Origin: Demequina litoralis
GTDB lineage: Bacteria; Actinomycetota; Actinomycetes; Actinomycetales; Demequinaceae
DNA: 64,000 nt
Assembly (NCBI RefSeq): GCF_030418455.1
Contig: NZ_JAUHPW010000004.1
Location: 236,750 to 300,749, forward strand
Reading direction: 5' to 3'
Made by a program: the position numbers and the translations under genes
Shown: positions 34,521 through 43,002 of the stretch, in pieces
How the letters are laid out: the number at the start of each line of letters is the position of its first letter
How positions within the stretch are numbered: the stretch's first letter is position 1
Notes under the pieces: model-generated
Databases searched by the model: none
What the model saw: the letters and a program-made list of their open reading frames with translations, nothing else
Told to the model about the DNA's origin: nothing

Positions 34521-35451
34521 GCCCGAGCACTTCGTCGCTCCGTTCGACGAGAACGAGATGGCCGAGGTCGACAAGGTCAAGCTCAACGAGAAGCCGTCGA
34601 ACCTCTGGTCCGACGCGTGGCGTTCGCTCCGCCGTCGCCCGCTCTTCTACATCTCGCTCGCCACGGTGCTCGTCATCCTGCTGATGGCGCTGTTCCCGAC
34701 GCTCTTCACCTCCGTGTCGCCTACCGACAACTGCCAGCTGGCGAACTCCAACGGCGGTCCCACCGAGGGCCACCCGATGGGCTTCACCCGCCAGGGCTGC
34801 GACGTCTACGCCCGCGTGGTGTGGGGTGCCCGCACCTCGCTCGCGGTGGGCCTCCTCGCGACCGCGATCTCCGGCGTGGTCGGCGTCATCATGGGCGCGC
34901 TCGCCGGCTTCTACGGCGGCTGGGTCGACTCCGTCCTGTCGCGCCTCGGCGACATCTTCTTCTCGATCCCGTACATCCTCGCGGCCGTCGTCGTGATGTC
35001 GGTGCTCGCGGACTACCGCTCGGTGTGGACCCTCGCGTTCGCGATCGGTGGATTCGCGTGGGCGTCTCTCGCGCGCATCCTGCGCTCCGAGATCCTGCGC
35101 GTGAAGTCGGGCGACTTCGTGATGGCGTCCATCGCCACGGGTCGCACGCGCTTCAGCACGCTCGTCTCGCACGTGCTGCCGAACTCGATCACCCCGGTCA
35201 TCGTCTACCTGACGCTGTCCCTGGGTGGCGCGATCGTCGCAGAGGCGACGCTGAGCTTCCTCGGTGTGGGCCTGCCCACCACCGTGATGTCGTGGGGTAA
35301 CGACATCAGCGCGGCGCAGACCAGCCTCCGCACGGCGCCGATGACCCTCATCTGGCCGTCGATCTTCCTCACCGTGACCGTCCTCGCCTTCATCACCCTC
35401 GGCGAGCTCGTGCGCGACGCCCTCGACCCGAAGGCGAGGGCCCGCGGATGA
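34513..35451 (+). CDS. oppC: oligopeptide ABC transporter permease, OppC type
   Basis: Partner permease of OppB. The 312-residue protein has a cytoplasmic N terminus of about 45 residues, six membrane segments and the OppC signatures GTDxxGRDV-like segment (here MGFTRQGCDVYARVVWGARTSL split by the Cys), FYGGWVDSVLSRLGDIFFSIP and the coupling loop SGDFVMASIATGRTRF. The variant QGCDVY in place of the common G(R/K)D is worth noting. It overlaps oppB by eight bases and the ATPase gene by four. Confidence 0.93.
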   Translation: MPKPEHFVAPFDENEMAEVDKVKLNEKPSNLWSDAWRSLRRRPLFYISLATVLVILLMALFPTLFTSVSPTDNCQLANSNGGPTEGHPMGFTRQGCDVYARVVWGARTSLAVGLLATAISGVVGVIMGALAGFYGGWVDSVLSRLGDIFFSIPYILAAVVVMSVLADYRSVWTLAFAIGGFAWASLARILRSEILRVKSGDFVMASIATGRTRFSTLVSHVLPNSITPVIVYLTLSLGGAIVAEATLSFLGVGLPTTVMSWGNDISAAQTSLRTAPMTLIWPSIFLTVTVLAFITLGELVRDALDPKARARG

Positions 35452-37181
35452 CCCAGGAGACCACCCCCGTGACCGATTCCGCCGAGCCCCTCGTCTCCAT
35501 CAAGGACCTCGAGATCGGCTTCCAGACCGGCAACGGCTTCGTCCAGGCGGTGAAGGGCGTCTCGTTCGACATCTTCCCGGGCGAGACCGTCGCGATCGTC
35601 GGCGAGTCGGGCTCCGGCAAGTCGACCACCGCCACCGGCATCATCGACCTGCTCCCGAGCAACGGCCGCATCACCGGCGGCCAGGTCATGTTCGGCGGCA
35701 AGGACCTCACCAAGGCGAGCAAGCAGGAGATCGTCCGCGTCCGCGGCCGCGAGATCGGCTACGTCCCGCAGGACCCGATGTCGAACCTCAACCCCGTGTG
35801 GTCGGTCGGCTTCCAGGTCCGCGAGGCGGTTCTGGCCAACAACATGGCCAAGAACAAGAAGGACGCCGACAGGCGCGCCATCGAGGTGCTCCAGGAGGCC
35901 GGTCTGGCCGACGCGGAGCGCCGCATGAAGCAGTTCCCGCACCAGTTCTCCGGCGGCATGCGCCAGCGCGTGCTCATCGGCATCGGCCTGGCCGCGGACC
36001 CCAAGCTGCTCATCGCGGACGAGCCCACCTCGGCGCTCGACGTCACCGTGCAGCGCGTGATCCTCGACCACCTCGAGTCGCTCACGCGCGAGAAGAACAC
36101 GGCGCTGCTGCTCATCACGCACGACCTGGGCCTCGCCGCCGAGCGCGCGTCCAAGGTCATCGTGATGTACCAGGGCAAGATCGTGGAGGCCGGCCCGTCC
36201 CTCGAGCTGCTGCAGAACCCGCAGCACCCGTACACCAAGCGCCTCATCGCGGCGGCACCCAGCCTCGCGTCGCAGCGCCTGAAGTCGTCGCGGGTCGTCG
36301 CGGAGGCGCCGCAGGGCGACGAGATCGACCTGGCGGCCGCCTCGGCGCACCGCCACGAGGTCGTCGAGCAGGCGGACCACGCCGGCACCCCGGCGATCGA
36401 GGTCAAGGACCTGACGAAGGTCTTCTCGATCCGTCGCGGCAGCTTCCGCTCCGAGCCGTTCACCGCGGTCGACAAGGTCAACTTCCAGGTGCCCCGCGGC
36501 ACCACGATGGCGCTGGTCGGCGAGTCGGGCTCCGGCAAGTCGACGGTCGCCAAGATGGTGCTGGGCCTCGAGACCGCCACCGAGGGCGAGATCCTCATCG
36601 GCGGCAAGGATGCGACCGCGCTCAACCGCGAGGAGATGCTCGCGCACCGCCGTCGCATGCAGCCGGTGTTCCAGGACCCCTACGGCTCGCTGGACCCGAT
36701 GCGGTCGATCGGCTCGATCATCCAGGAGCCGTTGGACGTCCACAAGATCGGTGGCCGCAAGGAGCGTGAGAACCGCGTCAACGAGGTGATCGACGAGGTC
36801 GCCCTCCCGCGCACGGTGCTCTCGCGCTACCCGAACGAGCTCTCGGGCGGTCAGCGTCAGCGCATCGCCATCGCGCGCGCCCTGGCGCTCAAGCCCGACG
36901 TGGTGATCCTCGACGAGGCGGTCTCCGCCCTCGACGTGCTGGTCCAGGCGCAGATCCTGCAGCTCCTCGCGGACCTGCAGGAGGAGCTCGGCCTCACGTA
37001 CCTCTTCATCACCCACGACCTCGCGGTCGTGCGCGTCGTCGCCGACGACGTGGCGGTGATGGAGCGGGGCAAGATCGTGGAGCACGGCAAGGTGGAGGAC
37101 ATCTTCACCAACGCGCAGACCGAGTACACGCAGAAGCTGCTCGACGCCATCCCCGGCGCGAACATCCCGCTCGGCGCCTAG
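35448..37181 (+). CDS. fused oligopeptide ABC transporter ATPase (OppD-OppF)
   Basis: Energises the importer. The 577-residue protein joins two complete ATPase domains in one chain: Walker A GESGSGKST near residues 54 and 360, signatures FSGGMRQRVLIG and LSGGQRQRIAIA, Walker B LLIADEPTSALD and VVILDEAVSALD. The second Walker B has Ala where Pro-Thr/Ser is common (DEAVSALD is typical for OppF-like domains). Each half ends with the oligopeptide-type extension NPQHPYTKRL / NAQTEYTQKLL. Start overlaps oppC (ATGA). Confidence 0.94.
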   Translation: MTQETTPVTDSAEPLVSIKDLEIGFQTGNGFVQAVKGVSFDIFPGETVAIVGESGSGKSTTATGIIDLLPSNGRITGGQVMFGGKDLTKASKQEIVRVRGREIGYVPQDPMSNLNPVWSVGFQVREAVLANNMAKNKKDADRRAIEVLQEAGLADAERRMKQFPHQFSGGMRQRVLIGIGLAADPKLLIADEPTSALDVTVQRVILDHLESLTREKNTALLLITHDLGLAAERASKVIVMYQGKIVEAGPSLELLQNPQHPYTKRLIAAAPSLASQRLKSSRVVAEAPQGDEIDLAAASAHRHEVVEQADHAGTPAIEVKDLTKVFSIRRGSFRSEPFTAVDKVNFQVPRGTTMALVGESGSGKSTVAKMVLGLETATEGEILIGGKDATALNREEMLAHRRRMQPVFQDPYGSLDPMRSIGSIIQEPLDVHKIGGRKERENRVNEVIDEVALPRTVLSRYPNELSGGQRQRIAIARALALKPDVVILDEAVSALDVLVQAQILQLLADLQEELGLTYLFITHDLAVVRVVADDVAVMERGKIVEHGKVEDIFTNAQTEYTQKLLDAIPGANIPLGA

Positions 37182-37197
37182 CCCCGAGCGATAGCGC

Positions 37198-37235
37198 AAG
37201 GCCCCGGCTCTCCCGCGAGGGAGGTCCGGGGCCTT
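37198..37235 (+). terminator. terminator of the opp operon
   Basis: AAGGCCCCGG at 37198-37207 pairs with its complement at 37226-37235; an inner CTCCC/GGGAG pairing extends the stem. It ends in TTCG. A GGACGATGCG motif follows at 37249-37258. Confidence 0.75.
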
Positions 37236-37263
37236 CGTGCGTCCGGGGGGACGATGCGCGGCT

Positions 37264-37455
37264 TTAGCCCTCGTCCTCCGGCCGGCGAAGCCGGAAGGGC
37301 TCGATCTGCTCGGGCGGCGGGATCACCACGTGGGCCAGCGCATCGTCCCGCGGCGGTGCCTCGGCGACCACCTCGGTGGCGGGCCGGACCTTGTCCCAGT
37401 CCTTCTGCTCGCGCGCGTGCGCGGCACCCTGGTTGAACAGCTCCTCGAAGCTCAT
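37264..37455 (-). CDS. small hypothetical protein of 63 residues
   Basis: Not recognised. The soluble product begins MSFEELFNQGAAHAREQKDWDKVRP and ends in a Pro/Glu-rich tail with EQIEPFRLRRPEDEG. TACGCT on the minus strand (37462-37467) lies six bases before the ATG, the same leaderless arrangement as at its neighbours, which supports a real gene. It diverges from ychF. The coding part includes one GGACGATGCG motif (37339-37348). Confidence 0.6.
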   Translation of the reverse strand: MSFEELFNQGAAHAREQKDWDKVRPATEVVAEAPPRDDALAHVVIPPPEQIEPFRLRRPEDEG

Positions 37456-37471
37456 GCCGCCAGCGTAGGAC

Positions 37472-37509
37472 GGGACGATGCGCGTGTCACCGGGCCCGCG
37501 CATCGTCCC
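37472..37509. repeat. inverted pair of the GGACGATGCG motif
   Basis: GGGACGATGCGCG at 37472-37484 and its exact complement at 37497-37509, 12 bases apart, between the divergent promoters of the 63-residue gene and ychF. This is the only head-to-head pair of full motifs this close in the window and can form a 13-bp hairpin. Confidence 0.7.
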
Positions 37510-37549
37510 CGGCGGGCGGCGGGACCTGCCGCCGGTAGAATGGTCGCCC

Positions 37550-38635
<1,086 letters not shown>

Positions 38636-38857
38636 TTTCCGTTCAACCTCTGGGTGCCGAAGCTAGCTCGTCCGGTTGGCCTCCTTGCCGCTGTACGGCC
38701 GCTAGGTGTTGGCCCGCGCGAGCCTGTGAATGTGGTGGGCGAGGGAGCCGACGCGCGTCACGTGGCAGCTGGCTCACCGCGTGGGAGTTCCATCGCGCGA
38801 CGGGACCTTGGGCGTCGCCAATCCGTCGCGACGCTGTGTGTCGATATGCTCGCCGCC

Positions 38858-39487
38858 ATGACCAGCGCTCCGTCGACGCGGCGAACCATGCACAATCGCC
38901 GGAGGTGGATCATCCGGCACCGCTCGGGCGGTCGCATGCCTTCCATGGTGCTCGGGACAGTGGTCACACTTCTGCTCGCGGCAATGACTGTTGCCATGGG
39001 TAACAACGCGTCGGGGTCGTGGTCTGCCGCGTACGTGCTCTGGCTCGTTCCACTGTGGATGCTGGTGGGCGTGATGGCCAACATCATCGCGAATCAGGGT
39101 GCACGGCTCGGTGACAACGAGCTGATACTCGAAGCGTCGCTTGGACGCGCGACGATTCCCCTCCGCGAGGTGGACGAGGTTCACCTCGGCAGAGATCGCC
39201 TCTACGTGTCGGTCAAGACCGGAGCGGGCTACGTCTACCAATCGATCTCGCTCTACCACCGTGCCGGCGAGCGCGGCCTCGTTATCGCGGGCGTCGACGA
39301 CATGCTGCGTGAGGCAGGGCTCCACGTGCAGTGGGTCGACTCTCGCGAGGACGCCAAGCTCCAGCCCCGGCGCTTCGCGGCGTTCCATGGGCCCGCGGTC
39401 CTCGCGACCCTCGTGCGGCCTTGGGTCCTCGCGATGACGCTCCTCGGCATCGCGTTGTTCGAACTGGGCGCAGCGGGCACGCGCTAG
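38858..39487 (+). CDS. hypothetical membrane protein with PH-like domain
   Basis: 209 residues, not assigned to a named family. A basic N terminus (RRRWIIRHR) leads to two transmembrane helices (about residues 30-47 and 57-77), then a beta-rich domain of about 80 residues (LGDNELILEASLGRATIPLREV ... YVSVKT) that resembles bacterial PH-like domains, and a C-terminal helix that may insert in the membrane. TATGCT (38845-38850) is seven bases before the ATG, so upstream in-frame codons are rejected. The use of CTT, ACT, GTT and GCA codons is higher than in flanking genes. The gap 38654-38857 holds no gene. Confidence 0.6.
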   Translation: MTSAPSTRRTMHNRRRWIIRHRSGGRMPSMVLGTVVTLLLAAMTVAMGNNASGSWSAAYVLWLVPLWMLVGVMANIIANQGARLGDNELILEASLGRATIPLREVDEVHLGRDRLYVSVKTGAGYVYQSISLYHRAGERGLVIAGVDDMLREAGLHVQWVDSREDAKLQPRRFAAFHGPAVLATLVRPWVLAMTLLGIALFELGAAGTR

Positions 39488-39849
39488 GTGGCGTGCGCGA
39501 AGCCTTCCGCGTGCGCCGTGGCGCGTCGACTCTCGGCTGGCGGCTTGGCCCGAGCGACCTGAGATCGGGAGACCCATTCAGCCGAGATTGAGCCGCCATA
39601 CTTGGCGGCCATCGGGTGTGCGTTCCGGTTCGCGTGGCACCTCGCCCACAGTGCGCAGACGTGCTGGTAGCTCAGTCGTGCGGCGATCGTGATCTCACCG
39701 ACGCGATGGCCGGCCTGGTGCGCCCTCAACGCGAGCGCCTCCAGCCGTTCGATGACGTCGTGTGTGGGAATGCCATCGCGCCCGACGCTCGCCAGCACCT
39801 CGTCGGCCGTCGCACGCAGCTGGTCGAGGATGTCGCTGGTCTCTGTCAC
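39484..39849 (-). CDS. hypothetical helix-turn-helix protein
   Basis: 121 residues, not recognised. The centre, GHRVGEITIAARLSYQHVCALW (about residues 47-68), has the spacing of a helix-turn-helix that reads like a resolvase or replication-initiator type motif. The N terminus is an acidic helical segment and the C terminus is basic and Ala-rich. GTG at 39849 follows TAGGTT (minus strand, 39857-39862) by seven bases. It converges on the membrane gene, sharing the CTAG that contains both stops. It could regulate or partner its neighbour. Confidence 0.55.
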   Translation of the reverse strand: MTETSDILDQLRATADEVLASVGRDGIPTHDVIERLEALALRAHQAGHRVGEITIAARLSYQHVCALWARCHANRNAHPMAAKYGGSISAEWVSRSQVARAKPPAESRRATAHAEGFAHAT

Positions 39850-39917
39850 GCACAGCAACCTACGCGCAGTGGACCTGCTCCGTGCAGAAGACTAAAGGCT
39901 ATTCGGTGACGGAACGC

Positions 39918-39960
39918 GGTCGAGTTCAGGTTCAATGTGTAGTTCCGGTTCAACCTCTGG
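39918..39960 (+). repeat. direct repeat DR2, second copy of the ychF 3' end
   Basis: Nearly identical to DR1. It again encodes VEFRFNV followed by TAG and retains both AGGTTCAA/TTCAACCT arms (39928-39935 and 39949-39956) with a 13-base spacer. Sequence before the copy differs from native ychF (GACGGAACGCGG). This is what an attachment-site copy or a foreign ychF terminus left by insertion would look like. Confidence 0.8.
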
Positions 39961-40013
39961 CGGCCAGGAGTAGCGTCCTCGCCTGTCTCGTTGGGCCTCG
40001 TTATCCTGGGCCT

Positions 40014-40343
40014 ATGTCCGAGGTCGACGTGACGCCCGAGACGCTCGCGCTGCGCGGGCTCATCGACGCGCGTCGTGAGGAGTTCGACGCGCTGCTGGCG
40101 CGCTATGGAGCGACCCGTCCGCGACTGTTCGGCTCCGTCGCGCGTGGGACGGCGCGCGAGGGCAGCGACATCGACATCCTCGTGGACATGGACCCCGCAG
40201 ACGGCAACGTCTTCATGCGGGCCTCCGGTCTCCTTGAGGAGGTTCGGGTGCTGTTCGGCCGTGACGACATCGATGTGTTTCCCGTGCAGCTGCTCAAGAG
40301 GCCCATCTCGAAGTCGGCCGTCGAGGATTCGGTCGCTCTGTGA
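40014..40343 (+). CDS. mntA: MntA-type minimal nucleotidyltransferase (antitoxin)
   Basis: A 109-residue nucleotidyltransferase of the MNT class. LFGSVARGTAREGSDIDILVD (about residues 38-58) holds the GSxxRG loop and the paired metal-binding Asp residues; a third Asp follows in IDVF. In characterised MNT-HepT pairs the antitoxin adds AMP to a Tyr of the HEPN toxin and silences it. TATCCT (40002-40007) is six bases before the ATG. Its stop overlaps the hepT start, indicating coupling. Confidence 0.85.
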   Translation: MSEVDVTPETLALRGLIDARREEFDALLARYGATRPRLFGSVARGTAREGSDIDILVDMDPADGNVFMRASGLLEEVRVLFGRDDIDVFPVQLLKRPISKSAVEDSVAL

Positions 40344-40693
40344 CGCGAAGCATCGAGCGCCGGATCGCGGACATCCTCGATTCGATCGCGCGGTGTCGTC
40401 GCTACGTCGCCCTCCTCGACGCGGGAGCTGTCGACGTCGTGGGGATGGCGGAGGATGCGATCGAGCGCAACCTGCAGATCATCGGCGAGGCTGCGAATCA
40501 CCTGACCGCTGAAGTGGTCGACGCGCACCCCGATATCGCCTGGCCCCAGATCCGCGGCTTCCGGAACATCCTCGTCCACCAGTACTTCGGGGTCGACCCA
40601 GAGGTGATCCGGGACGTGGTGGAGCGCTATCTCCCGCCGCTGGCCGAGGCGCTGCGGCAGCATGTCGAGAGTGGCCCGGCGTCGGGAGCCTGA
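40340..40693 (+). CDS. hepT: HepT-type HEPN ribonuclease toxin
   Basis: A 117-residue all-helical DUF86/HEPN protein. The active-site motif RNILVHQYFG (Arg, four residues, His, one residue, Tyr; about residues 75-84) is intact, so both RNase activity and the Tyr target of AMPylation are possible. GTG at 40340 overlaps mntA by four bases. It is the second gene of the cassette between DR2 and DR3. Confidence 0.87.
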   Translation: MTRSIERRIADILDSIARCRRYVALLDAGAVDVVGMAEDAIERNLQIIGEAANHLTAEVVDAHPDIAWPQIRGFRNILVHQYFGVDPEVIRDVVERYLPPLAEALRQHVESGPASGA

Positions 40694-40726
40694 ACTCTGC
40701 GGTGAGGTTGCTCGGCTACGGAAGGC

Positions 40727-40751
40727 GGTCGAGTTCAGGTTTAACGTCTAG
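40727..40751 (+). repeat. direct repeat DR3, third copy of the ychF 3' end
   Basis: GGTCGAGTTCAGG is identical to DR1 and DR2; the rest differs only at synonymous third positions, so VEFRFNV and the TAG are still encoded. The downstream TTCAACCT arm is missing and the higBA operator starts directly. The synonymous changes suggest a terminus from another genome. Confidence 0.7.
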
Positions 40752-40784
40752 CGTTATTAACGCCCAGCGTTATACGATGCTGGT
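40751..40784 (+). promoter_or_regulatory. higBA promoter and operator
   Basis: GCGTTA-T-TAACGC at 40751-40763 is a perfect palindrome; a third half-site GCGTTA follows at 40767-40772. TACGAT (40773-40778) is six bases before the GTG of higB. The palindrome covers the expected -35 region, consistent with HigA autorepression. Confidence 0.65.
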
Positions 40785-41066
40785 GTGATCAGATCGTTCG
40801 GTGACAAGAACACCGAGCGTCTGTGGCATCGGGAGAAGGTGCCGTCGATCGATCCGCGCGTGCAGAAGGCGGCCATCCGCAAGCTCGCCCAGATCCACGC
40901 GGCTCGGTTCCTCGACTCGCTGCGGGTTCCGCCTGGCAACCGTCTCGAGTTGTTGAAGGGCGATCGCGCGGGCCAGCACAGCGTCCGCGTCAATGACCAG
41001 TGGAGGATCTGCTTCACCTGGAGAGAAGGAGGTGCGGAGGATGTCGAACTCGTCGACTACCACTGA
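40785..41066 (+). CDS. higB: HigB-type toxin (RelE superfamily)
   Basis: A 93-residue, basic RelE/HigB-fold protein that in characterised systems cuts mRNA on the ribosome. The sequence AARFLDSLRVPPGNRLELLKGDRAGQHSVRVNDQWRICF, spread over residues 45-83, is the family core with the conserved RVNDQWRICF. Starts GTG, leaderless. It overlaps the antitoxin gene by 26 bases; the toxin-first order is typical for hig. Confidence 0.9.
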   Translation: MIRSFGDKNTERLWHREKVPSIDPRVQKAAIRKLAQIHAARFLDSLRVPPGNRLELLKGDRAGQHSVRVNDQWRICFTWREGGAEDVELVDYH

Positions 41067-41355
41067 GAAGTGGGCTCCCATCCACCCTGGCGAGGTGCTG
41101 ATGGAGGATTTCATCAAGGGCTTCGAGATCACCCAGCACAAGCTCGCGGTGGCGATCGGCGTGCCGCCGCGACGCATCAACGAGATCGTTCACGGCAAGC
41201 GCGCCATCACCGCCGACACGGCGCTTCGACTGGGGCGCTACTTCGGGATCGACCCTCAGTTCTGGCTCAACCTCCAGGCGCACTATGAACTCGAGCTTGC
41301 CGAGGACCGGATGGCCGCGCAGATCGCCGCGATCACGCCGCTCCAGGTCGCCTGA
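41041..41355 (+). CDS. higA: HigA-type antitoxin (XRE family)
   Basis: 104 residues. WAPIHPGEVLMEDFI is the hallmark N terminus of HigA; residues about 28-80 form an XRE helix-turn-helix (TQHKLAVAIGVPPRRINEIVHGKRAIT). It neutralises HigB and probably binds the palindrome at 40751. AAGGAGG lies upstream inside higB. Longer in-frame starts within higB are rejected. Confidence 0.92.
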   Translation: MSNSSTTTEKWAPIHPGEVLMEDFIKGFEITQHKLAVAIGVPPRRINEIVHGKRAITADTALRLGRYFGIDPQFWLNLQAHYELELAEDRMAAQIAAITPLQVA

Positions 41356-41422
41356 GCGCCGCTGCGGAGAGATTGTTCGGCGACGGAACGCGGGCGCGCT
41401 CGGGTCCACCTAGGCTCGAGGC

Positions 41423-41776
41423 ATGAGCGCCTCCCTGCCCCCGTGCCCCGAATGCGCGAGCGACCTCGCCTACGAGATGGGCGCGCTGCTCGTCTGCCCG
41501 ATGTGCGGGCACGAGTGGTCGGCGACGGCGGTGGACGACGCGGCGGCCGACGGGCCGCGGGTCGTCCGGGACGCGGTGGGCAACGTGCTCGCCGACGGGG
41601 ACACCGTCACCGTGATCAAGGACCTCAAGGTCAAGGGCTCCTCGCAGCCGATCAAGGTGGGCACGAAGGTGCGCGGCATCCGGCTCATCGACGGGGTGGG
41701 CGATCACGACATCGACTGCACGGTCCCCGGCTTCGGCGCGATGCAGCTCAAGTCCTCGGTCGTGAAGAAGGCCTGA
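41423..41776 (+). CDS. PhnA/YjdM family zinc-ribbon protein
   Basis: A 117-residue protein with N-terminal zinc ribbon CPECASDLAYEMG ... CPMCGHEW (four Cys) and the C-terminal PhnA domain (DGDTVTVIKDLKVKGSS ... IKVGTKVRGIRL). Despite the historical alkylphosphonate name, no phn genes are nearby and the function is unknown. TAGGCT at 41411-41416 is six bases before the ATG. It is the first non-accessory gene after the cassette region. Confidence 0.9.
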   Translation: MSASLPPCPECASDLAYEMGALLVCPMCGHEWSATAVDDAAADGPRVVRDAVGNVLADGDTVTVIKDLKVKGSSQPIKVGTKVRGIRLIDGVGDHDIDCTVPGFGAMQLKSSVVKKA

Positions 41777-41807
41777 AGCCGGGGGTCGACCCCGGTACGG
41801 TGGTGCC

Positions 41808-42539
41808 GTGACCGACCGGTCGACCAGCTTCGGGCAAGCCGCCGCCGACTACGCGCGCGGCCGCCCCGGCTATCCGGACGATGCGGTGGCCTGGATGCTC
41901 GACGGCGTCGAGGGGCTCGTGGTCGACGTGGGCGCCGGCACGGGCAAGCTCACCGAGGCGGTGCTGCGTGCCCGGCACGACGTGCTCGCGGTCGACCCCG
42001 ACCCGGTCATGCTCGCCACCCTCGAGGCGCACGTGCCTCGCGCGCGCACGCTGCGCGGCCGCGCGGAGGAGATCCCCCTGCCCGACGCGAGCGCCGGCGC
42101 CGTGGTGCTCGGGCAGGCCTGGCACTGGGTCGACGTCGAGGCCGCCAGCGCCGAGATCGCGCGCGTGCTCGCACCCGGCGGCGTGCTCGGCCTCGTCTGG
42201 AACATCCGCGACGAGCGCGACCCGTGGGTCGCCGCGCTGACCCGCATCATCGGGCACTCGGCCGCGGAGATCCTCATCGCCGAGGGCGGCCCGCGCGTGG
42301 CCGCGCCGTTCGGACCGCTCGAGACCCACGAGAGCGTGTGGACCCGGCCGATCACCGCATCGTCCCTCCATGCGCTCGTGCGCTCGCGCAGCGGCTACAT
42401 CACCGGGCCCGATGCGCTGAAGCGCGATATCGACACGGCGCTCGACGCGCTCATCGCGCGCACCGACGGGCTGGCGGACGGCGGCGAGGTCGCCATGCCG
42501 TACGTCACCCACGCCTTCAGGGCGCGGGTCGCGGGCTGA
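41808..42539 (+). CDS. class I SAM-dependent methyltransferase
   Basis: 243 residues. VVDVGAGTGKLTEAVL (about residue 38) is the SAM-binding motif I, VLAVDPDPVML motif II, and QAWHWVDVEAASAEIARVLAPGG the post-II region of the UbiE/DUF type family. The substrate is unknown. GTG at 41808 follows TACGGT (41796-41801) by six bases. Its 3' end overlaps a convergent membrane gene by 23 bases. Confidence 0.85.
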   Translation: MTDRSTSFGQAAADYARGRPGYPDDAVAWMLDGVEGLVVDVGAGTGKLTEAVLRARHDVLAVDPDPVMLATLEAHVPRARTLRGRAEEIPLPDASAGAVVLGQAWHWVDVEAASAEIARVLAPGGVLGLVWNIRDERDPWVAALTRIIGHSAAEILIAEGGPRVAAPFGPLETHESVWTRPITASSLHALVRSRSGYITGPDALKRDIDTALDALIARTDGLADGGEVAMPYVTHAFRARVAG

Positions 42540-42951
42540 CGTCCTCACCGGACGAGGCGCGGGACCGCGGCGCGTCGTTCGTGCGGCCGACGAGCGCCAC
42601 GAGCACTGCCACCGTCAGGGGGACCACGACGATCCCCACGCTCATCATCGCGAGGAGGTTCGCCGCGGCGAGCAGACCGAACAGCGCCCATGCGGCAGGC
42701 AGGCCCCAGCGCCCCGGCGCCGCCATCGCCGCCCCGACGAGCAGCACGAGCGCGAGCGGGACCGCGACGGTGAGGACGCCCGAGACGCCCTCGGCCTGCG
42801 CGAGCGTGAGGTGCCGCGTGGTCTCGATCCCGTCGGAGCTCAGGCTCACCTCGGTGCCCACGGGCACCGCGAGCGCGAGCAGGGGCAGCAGCGCACCCCA
42901 GCCGACCGCGATCCACCAGGCGACCCTGGTCCGCGTGCTCCAGCGCTCCAT
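42517..42951 (-). CDS. hypothetical four-helix membrane protein
   Basis: 144 residues with four predicted transmembrane segments (about residues 10-30, 55-78, 83-100 and 101-125) and a charged tail. No family recognised. ATG at 42951 follows a G-rich site; GTG three codons upstream is possible. It is convergent with the methyltransferase and divergent from the RidA gene. Confidence 0.55.
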   Translation of the reverse strand: MERWSTRTRVAWWIAVGWGALLPLLALAVPVGTEVSLSSDGIETTRHLTLAQAEGVSGVLTVAVPLALVLLVGAAMAAPGRWGLPAAWALFGLLAAANLLAMMSVGIVVVPLTVAVLVALVGRTNDAPRSRASSGEDVSPRPAP

Positions 42952-43002
42952 CGCACCCACCCCCGGTCACGACGTTACGCCTGGTGCGCGTAGCATCGCC
43001 GC

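Larger units (their letters stand above)
38636..41411. mobile_element. accessory cassette region inserted at the 3' end of ychF
   Basis: Three short cassettes end in, or are separated by, copies of the ychF terminus: cassette 1 (38636-39943, membrane protein and HTH protein), cassette 2 (39944-40751, MntA-HepT) and cassette 3 (40752 to about 41411, HigB-HigA). A weaker trace, GACGGAACGCGG, shared with the sequence before DR2, recurs at 41382-41393. No integrase or transposase is present. Codons here use more A/T-ending choices than the neighbours. The mechanism of insertion is inferred. Confidence 0.65.

Noticed and set aside
41423..41776. Part of a phosphonate-use operon because of the PhnA name
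   Set aside because: No other phn genes nearby; the family name is historical.
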